64,000 bases of DNA, taken from Caenorhabditis elegans (lineage: Eukaryota; Nematoda; Chromadorea; Rhabditida; Rhabditidae). The stretch covers positions 10,292,001 through 10,356,000 of the forward strand of contig NC_003282.8 in assembly GCF_000002985.6 (NCBI RefSeq). The letters are read 5' to 3'. The notes under the pieces were generated by a model, which worked only from the letters and a program-made list of their open reading frames with translations, was not told where the DNA came from and ran no database searches. Both the position numbers and the translations under genes were made by a program. Of the stretch, positions 25,046 through 61,249 are shown piece after piece; position 1 is the stretch's first letter; every line of letters starts with the position of its first letter.

Positions 25046-25099
25046 TCCACCTGAGAAGTAAAAGTTACTTAAATGTTTTTTTAAAGCAAAAGTACTGTA

Positions 25100-25377
25100 T
25101 TTCTCCCTTGAACTTCTCTTCTCCCGTTTACTTTTTTGTTTTGTATTGTGTTTTTTCGATCATTTCGAACAATTCTTATCGACGCTCTTCTTTTTCTGAA
25201 AATCCATAATTCCTAATTTCTAAAAAATCAAGATACCTTGGTCGAAGCTTGCATTTTATTCTTCTTTTTTTGCGTATCTTTTGAATTGTTCTTTTGTCGA
25301 TTTTTCTAGAAATTAAGAAATGAGATATAATCTGAAAATGTAAAGCTGAGAGTTACCTTCGATTTGAGAAATTCCAT
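25100..25377 (-). other. Possible basic leader exons of the phosphatase locus
   Basis: Three stretches bounded by plausible splice sites encode Lys/Arg-rich sequence: one beginning ATG at 25377 (MEFLKSK), one near 25304-25244 and one near 25188-25110. The last two share an open frame (reading KIDKRTIQKIRKK, then RRASIRIVRNDRK). Their phases do not match the first stretch or the phosphatase exon at 25045. They may be broken upstream exons or chance. Confidence 0.25.
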
Positions 25378-25609
25378 CTTTCGATTCCTCAAACTCCGGT
25401 CGATTTTAAAATAAGAATTGATTGAAGAATTGCTTTTGAATGATCAGTTTTCTTCTTACTTTTCTTTTTTTAACCTCACACGTGGCCATAATGTCGTAAA
25501 TCCTAATATATTTTTTGGCAAGATTTTTTGTAATAGACTAAAGTTGAAAAATGTTTCATGTAAAATTATTTATTCAAGTTAATCAATAATGTTAGTTCTA
25601 GTTAAGTTA

Positions 25610-26252
25610 TTAAGGTGCACGGTCTGTCTCCTTGCTTCTTCTCTTTGTATTCCCTTTCTCCTTTTTCAAAACTTCACTTTCATCAATAATTGGTTCTTTA
25701 GAATACAGTTTTCCAATTTCCACGTACTCTCTTCTCTTCCGATCCTTGTCAAACTTTTTCTTCGGGAGCTCATCTTCTGGAACTACTTTCACATTTTTCG
25801 ATGGAACCAAACGGTAACGAGTTGGCTTTTCCACCAAAAGATTAGCGTACTCCGAACTGTATTTCCCCTTCTTTTTCTTTTCAAGAGGAACATTTTCTCG
25901 TTGAGTATCATCGTCCTCCAAACTTTGTTGAGTAGTCATGGACTGGGTCCGAGAGAATTCAACGGTAGGCATGGAACCTTTGCTCTTGTCGTCGTTTGCC
26001 TTTGGTGCCTTTCCCTTTTGAAGATTCGCCTGAATAAAGAATATAAGTTTTAACAATACAATTCAGAAACATTACAATCTGTTGGCCAATCAGATCACTC
26101 ATCTTCTCCAGGACTTTTGTTGGTGGCTCAGAAGGATTCGATGGATCGTAGTTGAAGTTCACTGTCACTGTCAGAAAATTGTTGGTAATCGATGGAAATC
26201 CGTCTTCTAATTGAGAGCTTGTGATGTGCATTTGAGTGTTATTCCTGGACAT
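25610..26252 (-). CDS. Unrecognised lysine-rich protein, 198 aa
   Basis: Two exons, 26252-26076 and 26029-25610, flank a 46-bp intron with GTAATG and TATTCAG borders. The N-terminal ~60 residues are ordinary globular sequence (SITNNFLTVTVNFNYDPSNP). The C-terminal two thirds are highly charged and Lys-rich, probably disordered. No domain is recognised. AATAAA on the minus strand at 25569-25574 lies ~36 nt past the stop. The gene lies 5' of the phosphatase on the same strand; cotranscription cannot be shown. Confidence 0.65.
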
Positions 26253-26513
26253 GATAGATGTCGATTAAGCAGGATGTGTTGGTGTCAGTTGATTAGTCGA
26301 TTGCGATGAAAACTGATATATTTTGATTCCCTTATATACATAATTGTTCAGAGTTTTTTTTTTCTAAAAACATGTTTTCATTTCTGTTTTGGAGTTTGTT
26401 TTTTTCATGAACTTATTTTTTCATTTGTTTGACGTGATCGATACTAAAATGTTTGTTTGTTTTTTTTTCACAGAATTTTTTTTAAATATTAATGCAGATT
26501 TTTGATCCAATAT

Positions 26514-26899
26514 TAGGGCTGATTAGGCAGCAGCTCCCGCAGCCCCGTAGTAGCACAGTATTAATAACATCTCGTGCCAATTTTCATAAAACTGAATATA
26601 AATTGGGTTGATGTTGCTAAAGGGCTGTAAAGGGCTGAAATGGGCTGAAGCTGTACTGCGAAGGGCGAAGGGTATGAGCTTTGTCCTGAGGGGCTGGGAT
26701 CAGCCCCCTTTTAGCACTGTAGCTATTTTCCGTCGCAACCCATCGCAGCCCTTTGCAGCCCAGCTTCATCCCAGTTCAGTTTTTCGCAGCCCTTTAGCAA
26801 CATCAACCCAATTTATATTCAGTTTTATGAAAATTGACACGGGATGTTATTAATACTGTGCTACTACGGGGCTGTGAGGTTGCTGCCTAAGCAGCCCTA
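26514..26899. mobile_element. 386-bp MITE with 8-bp target duplication (hAT-like)
   Basis: The ends are TAGGGCTG and CAGCCCTA, and almost the whole length folds back on itself. The arms include CTACTACGGGGCTG and AATTGGGTTGATGTTGCTAAAGGGCTG with their complements. The 8-bp sequence TCCAATAT is duplicated at 26506-26513 and 26900-26907. An 8-bp duplication with TAGGG-type ends is the hAT superfamily pattern. There is no coding capacity. Confidence 0.88.
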
Positions 26900-26907
26900 T
26901 CCAATAT

Positions 26908-27482
26908 TAATTTAAACTAATTCTTGGCCAAAATGTTGAATTCTACAGGTAACGTATATTTACTGAACTTCAAAGAGGCTTCAATTATATCCAGGCACTT
27001 TTAGGCTTTCATTCCTACATCGTGTTTTCAGTATTTTATTTACCATTCGTACTTGCCGAATGCCAACATGCCTGCCTTCATGCATGTCGCCGATTTTCTG
27101 TATTTTTTTCGTGATCCTACTGCACGCCTGCCTGCCTATGTGCCTACCGCCTATTTCATTACTTTTAATATGATGTCACATTTTGGTCTTCCAGATATCA
27201 TATAGTTTGTTCTATCCAATGTTCCTTTGAAAATTGAAAAATCAGAAATTCAATGATATCGTTAAAAAAATCGAATATATATTCTTTTTTTCTTCTTTCC
27301 TGTATTTACTTATGTTTTTTCCTTCTGAATACACACAAATTTCTCTCCGTCTCTCACTTTATTATCATAAATCATCATAAAAAATTATTGGTGACGTCAC
27401 AGTTTACATTTTTGGAGGTGCTGTGAAGAACTGTTGAAAGTCGAAGTTCTCGGCGTGATATGAAGACTTTGGAGGTTGTCGT
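26908..27482. other. Intergenic with a CCTGCCTGCC repeat
   Basis: A repeat built of TGCCTGC units lies around 27062-27152. Related TGCCTGCCTGCC sequence sits in the phosphatase intron at about 24597-24612. The rest is AT-rich with nothing recognised. Confidence 0.4.
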
Positions 27483-29053
27483 TCAGCGATTTGATGCCAA
27501 GTAAAAGCGGATGTACGATGGAAAAACTGAAATGATAATTTGTGTTTAAATATAATATTTAAAATCAAACAAACTAACGCTCAACTCGCCGAAAGCACTT
27601 TGAATTTCTCCGAGATGCATATATTTTGGCATTCACATACTTTTCCTTGATGAACTTCGAAATCGCTTGAGCACTTTCATCGCGAACACTTTGGGCTTCG
27701 GGCTTCTGCTGTTTGACAATTTTCAGCAGGTCTCTCTTCATATCCACATACTGAAAGGTGAAACTTTATGGTTACATTTATGAAAAACTTCTGAAGAAAC
27801 TAGAGCTTTGAATATTGATTCCTGATAACAAACCTTCGGATATTGACCGTAAAGAAACTTCTTGACTCTTTTGAGATGTTGGGGCCCTTGAGTCTGCAAA
27901 TTTCTCTCAGCTGCTGCCAGAACGACAGTATTTTTTGCAATTGCATCGTTCATTGCTGGTTGCAACTTTGTGTCCGTTTTCCAATAGTTTTGAGTCAACT
28001 GTACTTCCTTGTTCAGCTTCTCCGCTGCCGTTTGTCCTTTGTCGCTTACAATGTTCTAAAATACGTGTGGTTGAGCGAAATAATTCAAGTAGAATGTATA
28101 TTACTTCCATGTCAACCGTCCCGTTTCCACGTCTCATCATACTTACGAGTGTTGTGATGATTTGCTCAAGGGCAATCTGAAATTTAGCAAGGTTTTATGA
28201 GTTTCTTTGGAATAATTTTGTTGTAAAAACCAAAAGTTAGAAAATAGAGTGAAAGTAAATTTGCATTCAAACCTTGTATTCTTCCATCAAACGAGCACTC
28301 TTTGTAAGTTCGGCGTCAAGTTGCAGAGCAGTAATCTCGGGTTCGTCTTTCCTGAAATTTTTTGTATTAAAGTAAATTCTGACCCCGCCTTGCTTGTCCA
28401 AAACTAATACAGTGAGATCAAAACTAAAAACGTGATTTTTTAATTCGTAAAATATTTCATTTTTAAAATAAAACATTCAATTTACTGTTATTTTGTAATT
28501 TTGGCAACGCGTGGACTCTCATGTATGGAATCCTTTTTTTTTCAATCCATACTATGGATTGAAAAATCAGTGATCCAGTTGTTTTAATGAACTAGAATGA
28601 TAGAGTATTCAAAAAATTGCAAGGATACCCAATTTTCTACCACGTCATAAACTTGTGCCAGTGGAATTCATTTCATAATATTTATATAATTTAGCACATG
28701 CCAGAAAGACGGCTTCCTTTCCAACAAACATCTAAAAGTGTCGAGTAAAATACATACGGAAGGGAGAAGTTTTTCAGCTTTCCTTCGCGAATACTTTTCT
28801 TTGATCGAGACGATCGTTCTTCTACTTTAACAACAGATGGCTTCATGGTTTTCACATTTCCTCGAGAACTCTTCACATCTCTTCTTGCAGTCTTATTATT
28901 CTTTTCCTTTCTTTCAGCTTTCGATAAATCTGATGGTTTCGGCGGAGATTTGGTTTCCTTCTCAAGACACTTTGCCTTTTGTTTTGGCCCCGCCGGCACC
29001 ACTTCGTTTTCTGAATCTTTCTTCTCCGGTGAGTGCTCATCAGGACTTGTCAT
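27483..29053 (-). CDS. Unrecognised charged, helical protein, 280 aa
   Basis: Six exons join in frame: 29053-28758, 28351-28273, 28176-28147 (30 nt), 28055-27834, 27750-27579 and 27526-27483. Residues 1-100 are Lys/Ser/Glu-rich and probably disordered. Residues ~100-265 are predicted mainly alpha-helical (for example ITALQLDAELTKSARLMEEYK and LLKIVKQQKPEAQSVRDESA). No known domain is recognised. Upstream, an exon-like piece ending at a GTAAGC donor near 29108 has no ATG in frame, so it would be a 5' UTR exon. The next exon begins after TGTTTTCTAG, 7 nt before the ATG. Confidence 0.7.
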
Positions 29054-29858
29054 TTGTGTTCTAGAAAACATGACCATTTTCCTTTAAAAACCCTGTGTTT
29101 AGCTTACCTGACTCCAGGAAATCTGAATATCGATTTCTAATTTGTTAGCAATAAATTGAATTTCGTCTATGAACGTAAAAGAGGATATATATCATTATCC
29201 GGAACAACACGTTCATAAATTATTCAAGAATTATTTAATGCAAATAGTAATTCAGAAATGTAAGAAAACAAATCAAATTACAACTTTCTTCATGTAGTCA
29301 AGTGCCAGGTGGCCCACTTTGCTGTAAACACCCAAAGGTGTTACTTTTGAAAATCATTGCTTTATTCTTCTGTCTTTTTCTTGGAAAGATTTTTGATAAT
29401 AGACAATAAATGTAAAATATAACGGCCTCCAATTTTTTAAAGCGATTTCTGTCTTGTTTGAAAACTACGGTGATGTACCTATTAGTATTGCATCCACATT
29501 GCTTTTAGTTCCACACATTGTTATTTGTATTTCTGTCTACGTAAAAAGCTCTATTTGGACTAGAAAAATACAAAAAAAAATTATCGAGATTGTATATTTG
29601 ATAATTGTAGTTTTAGTGTTAAAATGTGGTCTATGACTTTCAAAACGACAACAAAGTACTTGAATATAACTCTTGAAAAGTATAAGAACCGAAATAGAAG
29701 ATTCGAATCAAAGAAATCAGTCAATGGCGGATGATTACTCTCAAATGCCAAAGATTAATTTGTAGTAAGTTCAATTTATGAAACTGAAATTTGATATTCT
29801 CTGAGTTCATTATTCCAACCAAACATTCATTTTATAAAAAAAGAATTACTAAAAAAGT
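29054..29858. other. Intergenic, no supported gene
   Basis: The first ~100 bp are the 5' UTR exon and promoter of the helical-protein gene. Otherwise AT-rich. A plus-strand ATG at 29724 opens only 14 codons, and a 60-codon frame at 29454 has no support. Confidence 0.35.
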
Positions 29859-29930
29859 TCAAGTTCTTCGATTGGCGGCGATCTCCTTCTCTAAACGAGA
29901 AAGAAACTTCATTCCCTTTTTCGACATGAA
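29859..29930 (-). other. Isolated candidate last exon
   Basis: After TACTTTTCAG at 29931, a 72-nt frame encodes a basic helix (MSKKGMKFLSRLEKE) and ends in TGA. It has coding-like composition, but no upstream exon can be joined to it with confidence. It may be a remnant of a gene broken by the nearby transposon. Confidence 0.25.
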
Positions 29931-30227
29931 CTGAAAAGTATAACTGTTTTTTCTCAGTAAAATCTGTTTTTTTCTCAGTAAAAAATAGACCCGAAGGCGC
30001 GAACGAAGGCGCGAGGCAGGCGAACAAGCTTGACTTTTTTCAATTGAAATCGTGTTTAAAGGAAGATAGAACAGTTTTAATTTTAATTTCAAATTTTGAA
30101 AACTCTGATAATATACATGAAACAGTAAAATTTTAATTCGAAGTTTTTTTTGAAATTCGTTTTTCTGTCGTTTTGCCTAAAAGTAGGTTTATAGTTACTT
30201 AAAAAAAAACATTTCAATAAAATGGGC

Positions 30228-31890
30228 TTAACTGGCAACAACAAAGAATTCTCTCAAAAATGGCTCCAAGCCTGTGTGCTCTCCAGTTTCAATATCAATC
30301 TTCATAATTACCACTTCAGTCTTGCACTCACTCTGCCACAGGCAAAGCGGGTACGGTCCGTTTACGGATCTTGGACCGGGAACGGACCATTAACGGGCGA
30401 ACTACGGATATGAAAAGCGGGACGGACCAATTACGGGCAAACTACGGGGAATGTAAAAAATGGTCATTAAGAGGAAAAAATGGATTTTAAGAAAACGAAT
30501 TTTTTTTAATACCTATGATACCAGTTGGCTAATTCAAGCATTTTTACGTCGTTAAATGCATTATTTAGAGAAAAAACCACATTTACCGACCGAGATGGCT
30601 CTTGAGCCGTAGTTGGGCCGTTTCCGGTCCGTAGACGGTCCGTCGCCGGCCCGTAGACGGACCGTAAATGAACCGTCCCGGGCACCAAATTTTTGTTTTT
30701 GAAAATTTCAGGTTCTAGCATGGAAAAAGTGCTCAAATTAGCCAAAGGAGAGTGTAGGCACTTCAAAAACTCCATTTTCATGAAAAAAAATTCCTCTGGG
30801 CAACCATTTTGTCTATCATCCGTCCAACTGGTCCGTACACGGCCCGTAATCGCATGCGATCTAACTGAGGCTATTAAGCATGACATTGTGTGTAAAAGAG
30901 GTTATATTAATGTAATCCTATAAACATATCAATAAAAAAGATGAAATGCCACAATTGGGTAGATACTGTGTATACGCAACGTTCACTCTCTCTGCTGGTC
31001 TTCTTCAGCTGAGCAACAGGAGCATTTTTTGAAATATCATGAAATATTTTACTAACAATACATTCTGGAATCATATCGTTTCTGTTCCGTGTGTATTTTA
31101 AGAAATTAAGGTATCATTCAAGTAGAACGCATATACCTTATTTCGTCTATTAGTATTGCAACCCGGTCCAATCGAAAATTAGTCTTGCATGCAAGACTAA
31201 TAGAGGAAATATGTAAGTACCATTTCTGTATTACAAGTAGATGGAGCACGTATAGGTAGATGTTGAGAAATATGCGAAATAAGTTCTGAACTACACGAAA
31301 CTGTCAATTGTTATCGTTCGCTTTCATATAAGTCCAACGGCAAGATGGAGAATCAGAAACTACTGAAAATACAATCGAAAAAGTTGGTGTAAGACGTGAA
31401 AACCAGAAGAAAATGCGCGAGCGCGAGCTGATTGCTATTTATGCGAAGTCTATTGATTTTCCTCGCGTGCGCGAACGGCCAAACGGTAAGGTGATGGGCC
31501 AGTAATCAATCGACAGGCAGTGGACAAGTTCAACCCCGGCTGAGGCAGATAGAATTGCTACAACGAAGGATCACCGGAAGACGGTCTGGAGCAAGACCGG
31601 AGCTCGGTGGAGCATTGGGAAAGAAAAAGGGGCAGCTGGAGGGTGAAAAAATTTTCCCATTTTTTAGTCTCCTTACGGTTCAATTACGGTCCGTTGACGG
31701 ACCGGGAATCGAACCGTGAACTGTTCTTAAATTTGAGCCGTTCCCGGTCCGTGAACGGACCGTTTTGGGCACTTTCCGCTTTGCCTGTGCTGCATAATGT
31801 GAGCAATTGTTAGGTTATCCGGAATCATATGTAAAATTTTTTCATAAACCTTCAATTTTTTCTGGACATAGATTACGTGTTCAGTGCCTG
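30228..31890 (-). pseudogene. Gene fragment split inside an exon by a transposon
   Basis: Exon sequence 31890-31790 follows a TTTGTCAG acceptor and reads GTEHVIYVQKKLKVYEK to IAHIMQ. The element 30337-31789 then interrupts. Coding resumes at 30336 and reads through TEVVIMKIDIETGEH to a TAA at 30228-30230. Deleting the element together with one copy of the 4-bp duplication restores one continuous frame across the junction. The upstream partner exons are not clear: a candidate at about 32023-31993 is out of phase. I do not recognise the protein. Confidence 0.6.
30337..31789. mobile_element. 1.45-kb DNA transposon, CACAGGCAAAGCGG ends
   Basis: The left end CACAGGCAAAGCGG (30337) is matched by its complement at 31776-31789. 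CTGC is present on both sides (30333-30336, 31790-31793) as a likely 4-bp target duplication. Subterminal regions carry many copies of GGTCCGT/ACGGACC in both orientations, in both arms. I see no transposase, so it is a non-autonomous element. Confidence 0.75.
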
Positions 31891-32255
31891 CTGACAAAGA
31901 AAAATACACAGTAGTTTTAAAGTAAAATATGACTTGTTTCATGTTCTTCATAAAACGGTGTAGATTTTGTCATTGTACTTACATAAATTTCTTTTAATTC
32001 CTCAATTTTGTACCTGAACTGTTGATTTTCCAATTTCTAAATCCTATTCTCAAAATCCACAATTGAAAATAACTATCAAAATAATGCTTTGTGGAAATAA
32101 TGGATCCGTTTGAACTCACAATTAGCCCGTTTTTATTTAAATTTTGAAAATTCTTATAATATACATGAAACAGTAAAATTTTGCACCGATAATTTTTTTA
32201 ATTTGTTATTTTTCTGTCGTTTTCATTTAAAAGTAGGTATGTAGTAACTTTACAT

Positions 32256-32995
32256 TGTATTCCAGCCAATTTATTTTAAGATTTTTTTGTTGCATTTGTC
32301 ATCATATCGATCGAAATGACAAATAATACATTCATTTTTTTTCGGATCCAGACGAAACACATACTGAATTGACAAAACAACGAGAGGTTGTATAAGTTGA
32401 GAGCAAAAAAAAAATAGAAAACGAGTGATCTCGAGACGGGAGGGAAGGTGGGGGCGTTCCAATAAAATACAAATTGTGGGCCTTGTGCAAATGGAAATAT
32501 CATAGATAAAAATGATGGTGGGGGAAACTAACAGATTTTAAGAAGGGGAAGTGAATGGGGAAGGTTAATTTATTGGAGGGAAGAGGGGTGATTCACAAAT
32601 AAATTAGAAAAAGAGAGATATATTGTTTTAATCGAAAATGCTATTCAGATTTGTTCAGAGTAAACGAGGAAAGAACAGGGGAGAGAAAACAAGAGAAGCT
32701 TTTTTTGAAATAAAAAATTGAAAAAAAAACCGACGACACTTTTTTGTGAGACTATAAAAGGAGAAAAAAGATGGGTCACCCAAAAACCATATATCTGAGA
32801 GAATGGGACAAGAAAGAGAACAAGAAAAAAGCAGATAATGCTATGAAAAACGAAACATAATTGTTTTTTTTGGTCATCAAAACTGAATTGAAATGGCTCA
32901 AAAGAAAATATCGGGGAAAATATTGCCTAGAGAGATGATGATGACGTAGATGATGTTAGGAAACGAAGAGAAAAATAGGCATAAAGAAGGTTCTT
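32256..32995 (-). other. unc-43 3' UTR and flank
   Basis: Non-coding sequence after the unc-43 stop (32996). Minus-strand AATAAA matches near 32565 and 32270 are candidate poly(A) signals, implying a 3' UTR of roughly 430 or 730 nt. Long purine runs on the plus strand are low-complexity. Confidence 0.5.
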
Positions 32996-58217
<25,222 letters not shown>

Positions 58218-59444
58218 TCAATCAATAATTTATAGTTTGAAAGTTGATAGATAGGTACAATGACAGTAACTACTAATCAATTAGAATCAATTTAATTTCA
58301 CTCTTCAATTTCTCAACTTTCGTACGAGTAGGTCTCGGTGTGTTTTCTCTATGTTTCTCTAGTTTTTCTGTGTTTTTTGTGTCCTATGCTACAAAATTGA
58401 CTACGATAACAAAACTTTGATTTTGAAAAGAGAGAAAAAAGAAGGCGAAACGTACGTAAAATGCCTTTTTTCAAAAGAAAAATAAATGGAAGACGAGAAA
58501 CTGGTTTCTAGACAGTGCGGGGCGATGATGTGTTGAATTTTGACTAATTATCGGATTATTCTGAGTTTAAATTTTCATTTCTCCGTATAAAACTTTGGTT
58601 TTGGATTCTTGCATATTTTTTCATTTATCAAAAAAAATTCCCAAAAAGCAGTGAACTTTTTAAAGGATTCAGACATGGTGAATCTGATCTATTCAAAAAA
58701 CTGTGTTTTAATTGAAGACACAAACCATTAAATAAAAAAATTTTGTAATTCATTTCTTGGTATTGTTTTCGAAAAACGCTTAAAAAACGCTTCGAAAGAG
58801 CTTGTGAGTCTGAAAATGTTCTTCTGAAATATCGTTGCCACAGACTCATAGGCGTCTTCTTTAGAAATAATCTATGTATACTTTCAAATTTTTTTAAAGT
58901 TTTGTACACTTAGTCCAACATAATTGAATATCATTATTAAACGCTCCTAACGCCATTTAAATCTTTACAACTTTCAGTCAAAATTTGGTAAATTGCCAAA
59001 ACTTCAACAACAAAGTCTTGTTATTTTGAGAATTTTTGCTGGTTCGAACCTGAAAAATTTTCAAAAAAAAAAGTTGATTAGAACGTAAATAATAAATTTT
59101 GTAAAAAATTAGTAAGTGAAAACTCTACTTGCGGTATTAAGCCTTTTCCAGTTTGTGATGCTTCATCTTCAAATCTAACTCTGAATTGCATATATCTGCA
59201 GTCAAAATCTTCCAAAATGCGTTTTTTTAATTCAAAATAGTACAAAATTAATTAATTATATTTTTCAACAGCTCTGAGATTCGAGAGGAAAACTATTTTA
59301 GATTATGTCCTAAATACAAGTTGCACAAAGCTTCGACTGAATCTTAAAAATTATTTTTGATGTTCGAAAACACAACGAGGTTGTTGGAAAAATATTTAAA
59401 TAAAACTGAAATTTCAAATTATCAACTGTTCATAAAACTTTCCT
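58218..59444. other. unc-43 upstream region
   Basis: Lies between the 3' end of the SH2-kinase gene and the unc-43 start. A GC-richer patch near 58500-58540 may belong to the distal unc-43 promoter. No gene is supported. Confidence 0.35.
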
Positions 59445-60282
59445 TTATTCAAGAAAAACGCGTAGCTCATTGAGCACTGAGAGCCAATTCACAGACATAC
59501 ACACAAAAAAAGGCGTTGCGCAACGCAATTTTCTGTGACATTTAGCAAGAAACTCGTTCAGTGACCGACATAGTGCAACGTTAACTCTTCTACGGGGCAC
59601 ACCATAAAAGCGAACGACATGGGGATGTGAAAGTGAACGCATCACACGAGCTTCACCCATGAACTCTTTGATCTGCTCCTTTGTGAGATTCGAGAGCTTC
59701 GCCTGCTTGATCGCCACTTGAACTGACTTTCCTCCTTTCCGAAACTTCATCGTTCCCATCATCACTTCTCCAAATGCACCTTCTCCCAGCTTCTTCAGAG
59801 GCTCGATATTGTCGTGGTCCAGCTCCCAAGCTTGACGTGAGATTGCCTTGATGAGAAACACATCTTTTTGAACCGATTCCTTCTTAGTCAAGTGCCACTC
59901 CACCATTTCTGGGATTGACAAGAATGATACTTTTTCGATGAAGATCTTATCGCCTTTGGTTTTGATCACATAGTGTTTGATCTGAAATTAAAAAATACTT
60001 GAAAATAAAGTCTAAAACTATTTAATTACCTCTTCTTCCATTGGAGGAACGCAGTGCATCACACTCAGGATGTTACTTCTTGGTGATCCAGCTTGAGGCT
60101 CCGAGATGCGAATCACGAAATCTCCATTATTTTTCAAAACGGTTTTGACGTCTTCGCGGGGCAGGAACCCATGATAGTACGGCTCCTTTTCGATAGACGG
60201 TCGCTGCCTGAAATGATACTTCATTGAAGAGGGAAACCACGAGAATCACAAAAACTTACATGCTTGCTGTTCCACTTGCCAT
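59445..60282 (-). CDS. SH2-tyrosine kinase truncated in the kinase N-lobe, 245 aa
   Basis: Exons 60282-60260, 60207-60030 and 59981-59445 join in frame. An SH2 domain (EPYYHGFLPREDVK, then GDFVIRISEP with the phosphotyrosine-binding Arg) is followed by a FER/SPE-8-type kinase start: LKKLGEGAFGEVMMG, VAIKQAK with the ATP-binding Lys, the alphaC Glu in FMGEARVM, and HPHVVRFYGV. After GV the sequence departs from any kinase and ends 50 residues later. The hinge, HRD, DFG and C-lobe are absent. AATAAA on the minus strand (59444-59449) overlaps the end. It can bind phosphotyrosine in principle but cannot be a kinase. It is either a decayed family member or an SH2-only derivative; the intact frame and splice sites favour expression. 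Confidence 0.8.
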
Positions 60283-61249
60283 TTTTCAATGAACCGAGAG
60301 TTGTTTGAATTTAAATCTTACAACTTTTGAATACTGAACACTGATTGTGAATGCTGAATATTGTTGATATGACATTGAGATGGGCGGAGCAACGTGAACT
60401 TTTAATTTACCTGAGGATTATATGGTCACGTGGTTAAATCTTTTTGTGCTCTTGTAAAAAGTTAAAGTTTACCTTTCTGTCTTTTTACTTGTGCCAATTT
60501 TGTAGTAAATAATATCGTGTTAGTAACCGACAACTTTACGAGATTCGGTTCATATTAAGGATATCAAAAAATAATTAACTCGGAAAATTTCGCCAGCTTC
60601 CTCCTGCAAATTAGACCTATGTCACACTGTTTCTTGTACTCTGCCGAACCATTGTCACACTTTACCAGATTTCTTCACTGCATTGTCATTTCTATCAAAC
60701 AGCACTCAAATGTAGAATGATAGGAAAGTGATCGGATTTCTGGTGATCACTTTGGCATCTAAAAAATTCACATTTACTGTTAACAAACATCGAATTATAT
60801 AAGATTTCTATGCGTCTAGTGGCCACATTCATACGGTTTCCCAAGAAATGTGAGAGCCGCCCCGTCCCGCTTCCGTTGAGCGTCTAGTCAAGATAAACAA
60901 GACTATTTATTTATCCGTTATCGTAAGATACAGTAATCTATTCATGGTCTAACCTTTTTCAAATCAATTATTTCACTAGAATAATTACATAGTTTTATGT
61001 GAGTAAACGTGGAAGAAGATTTTTTGAAAATATTGACAGGTTATAAATATATATAAAACAAAACCATAATTAAAAATCTTCAAAAACTGGAATCTTGAAA
61101 ACGTGACACGTTATTGGTCTATTATCTGTTGGTAAATCTCTCCCATACTTCTAAAAAAACCAACTTATTTCATATTTCAAAGCAATCAAATTGCAACTAC
61201 TAGTCAACGGTTGACACTTCTCAAAAGGTGTTGCTCACTGCTCAAACAA
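60283..61249. promoter_or_regulatory. Divergent upstream region of the kinase-like and carrier genes
   Basis: Non-coding sequence between two genes pointing away from each other. AT-rich, with a GC-rich patch near 60850-60885. No specific element can be assigned. Confidence 0.35.

Larger units (their letters stand above)
30077..32255 (+). repeat. Pair of ~120-bp direct repeats flanking the fragment
   Basis: Copies at about 30077-30200 and 32130-32255 share blocks such as ATAATATACATGAAACAGTA, TTTTTCTGTCGTTTT and AAAAGTAGGT in the same order and orientation. They bracket the transposon-broken gene, and the second copy lies at the 3' flank of unc-43. This suggests a small local duplication. 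Confidence 0.7.

Noticed and set aside
29724..29768. Plus-strand start exon MADDYSQMPKINL with a GTAAGT donor
   Set aside because: Only 13 codons, and no downstream plus-strand exon joins in phase.
31139..31209. Hairpin around ATTAGTCTTGCATGC as a microRNA
   Set aside because: It lies inside the transposon and the arms pair imperfectly; it is better explained as element structure.
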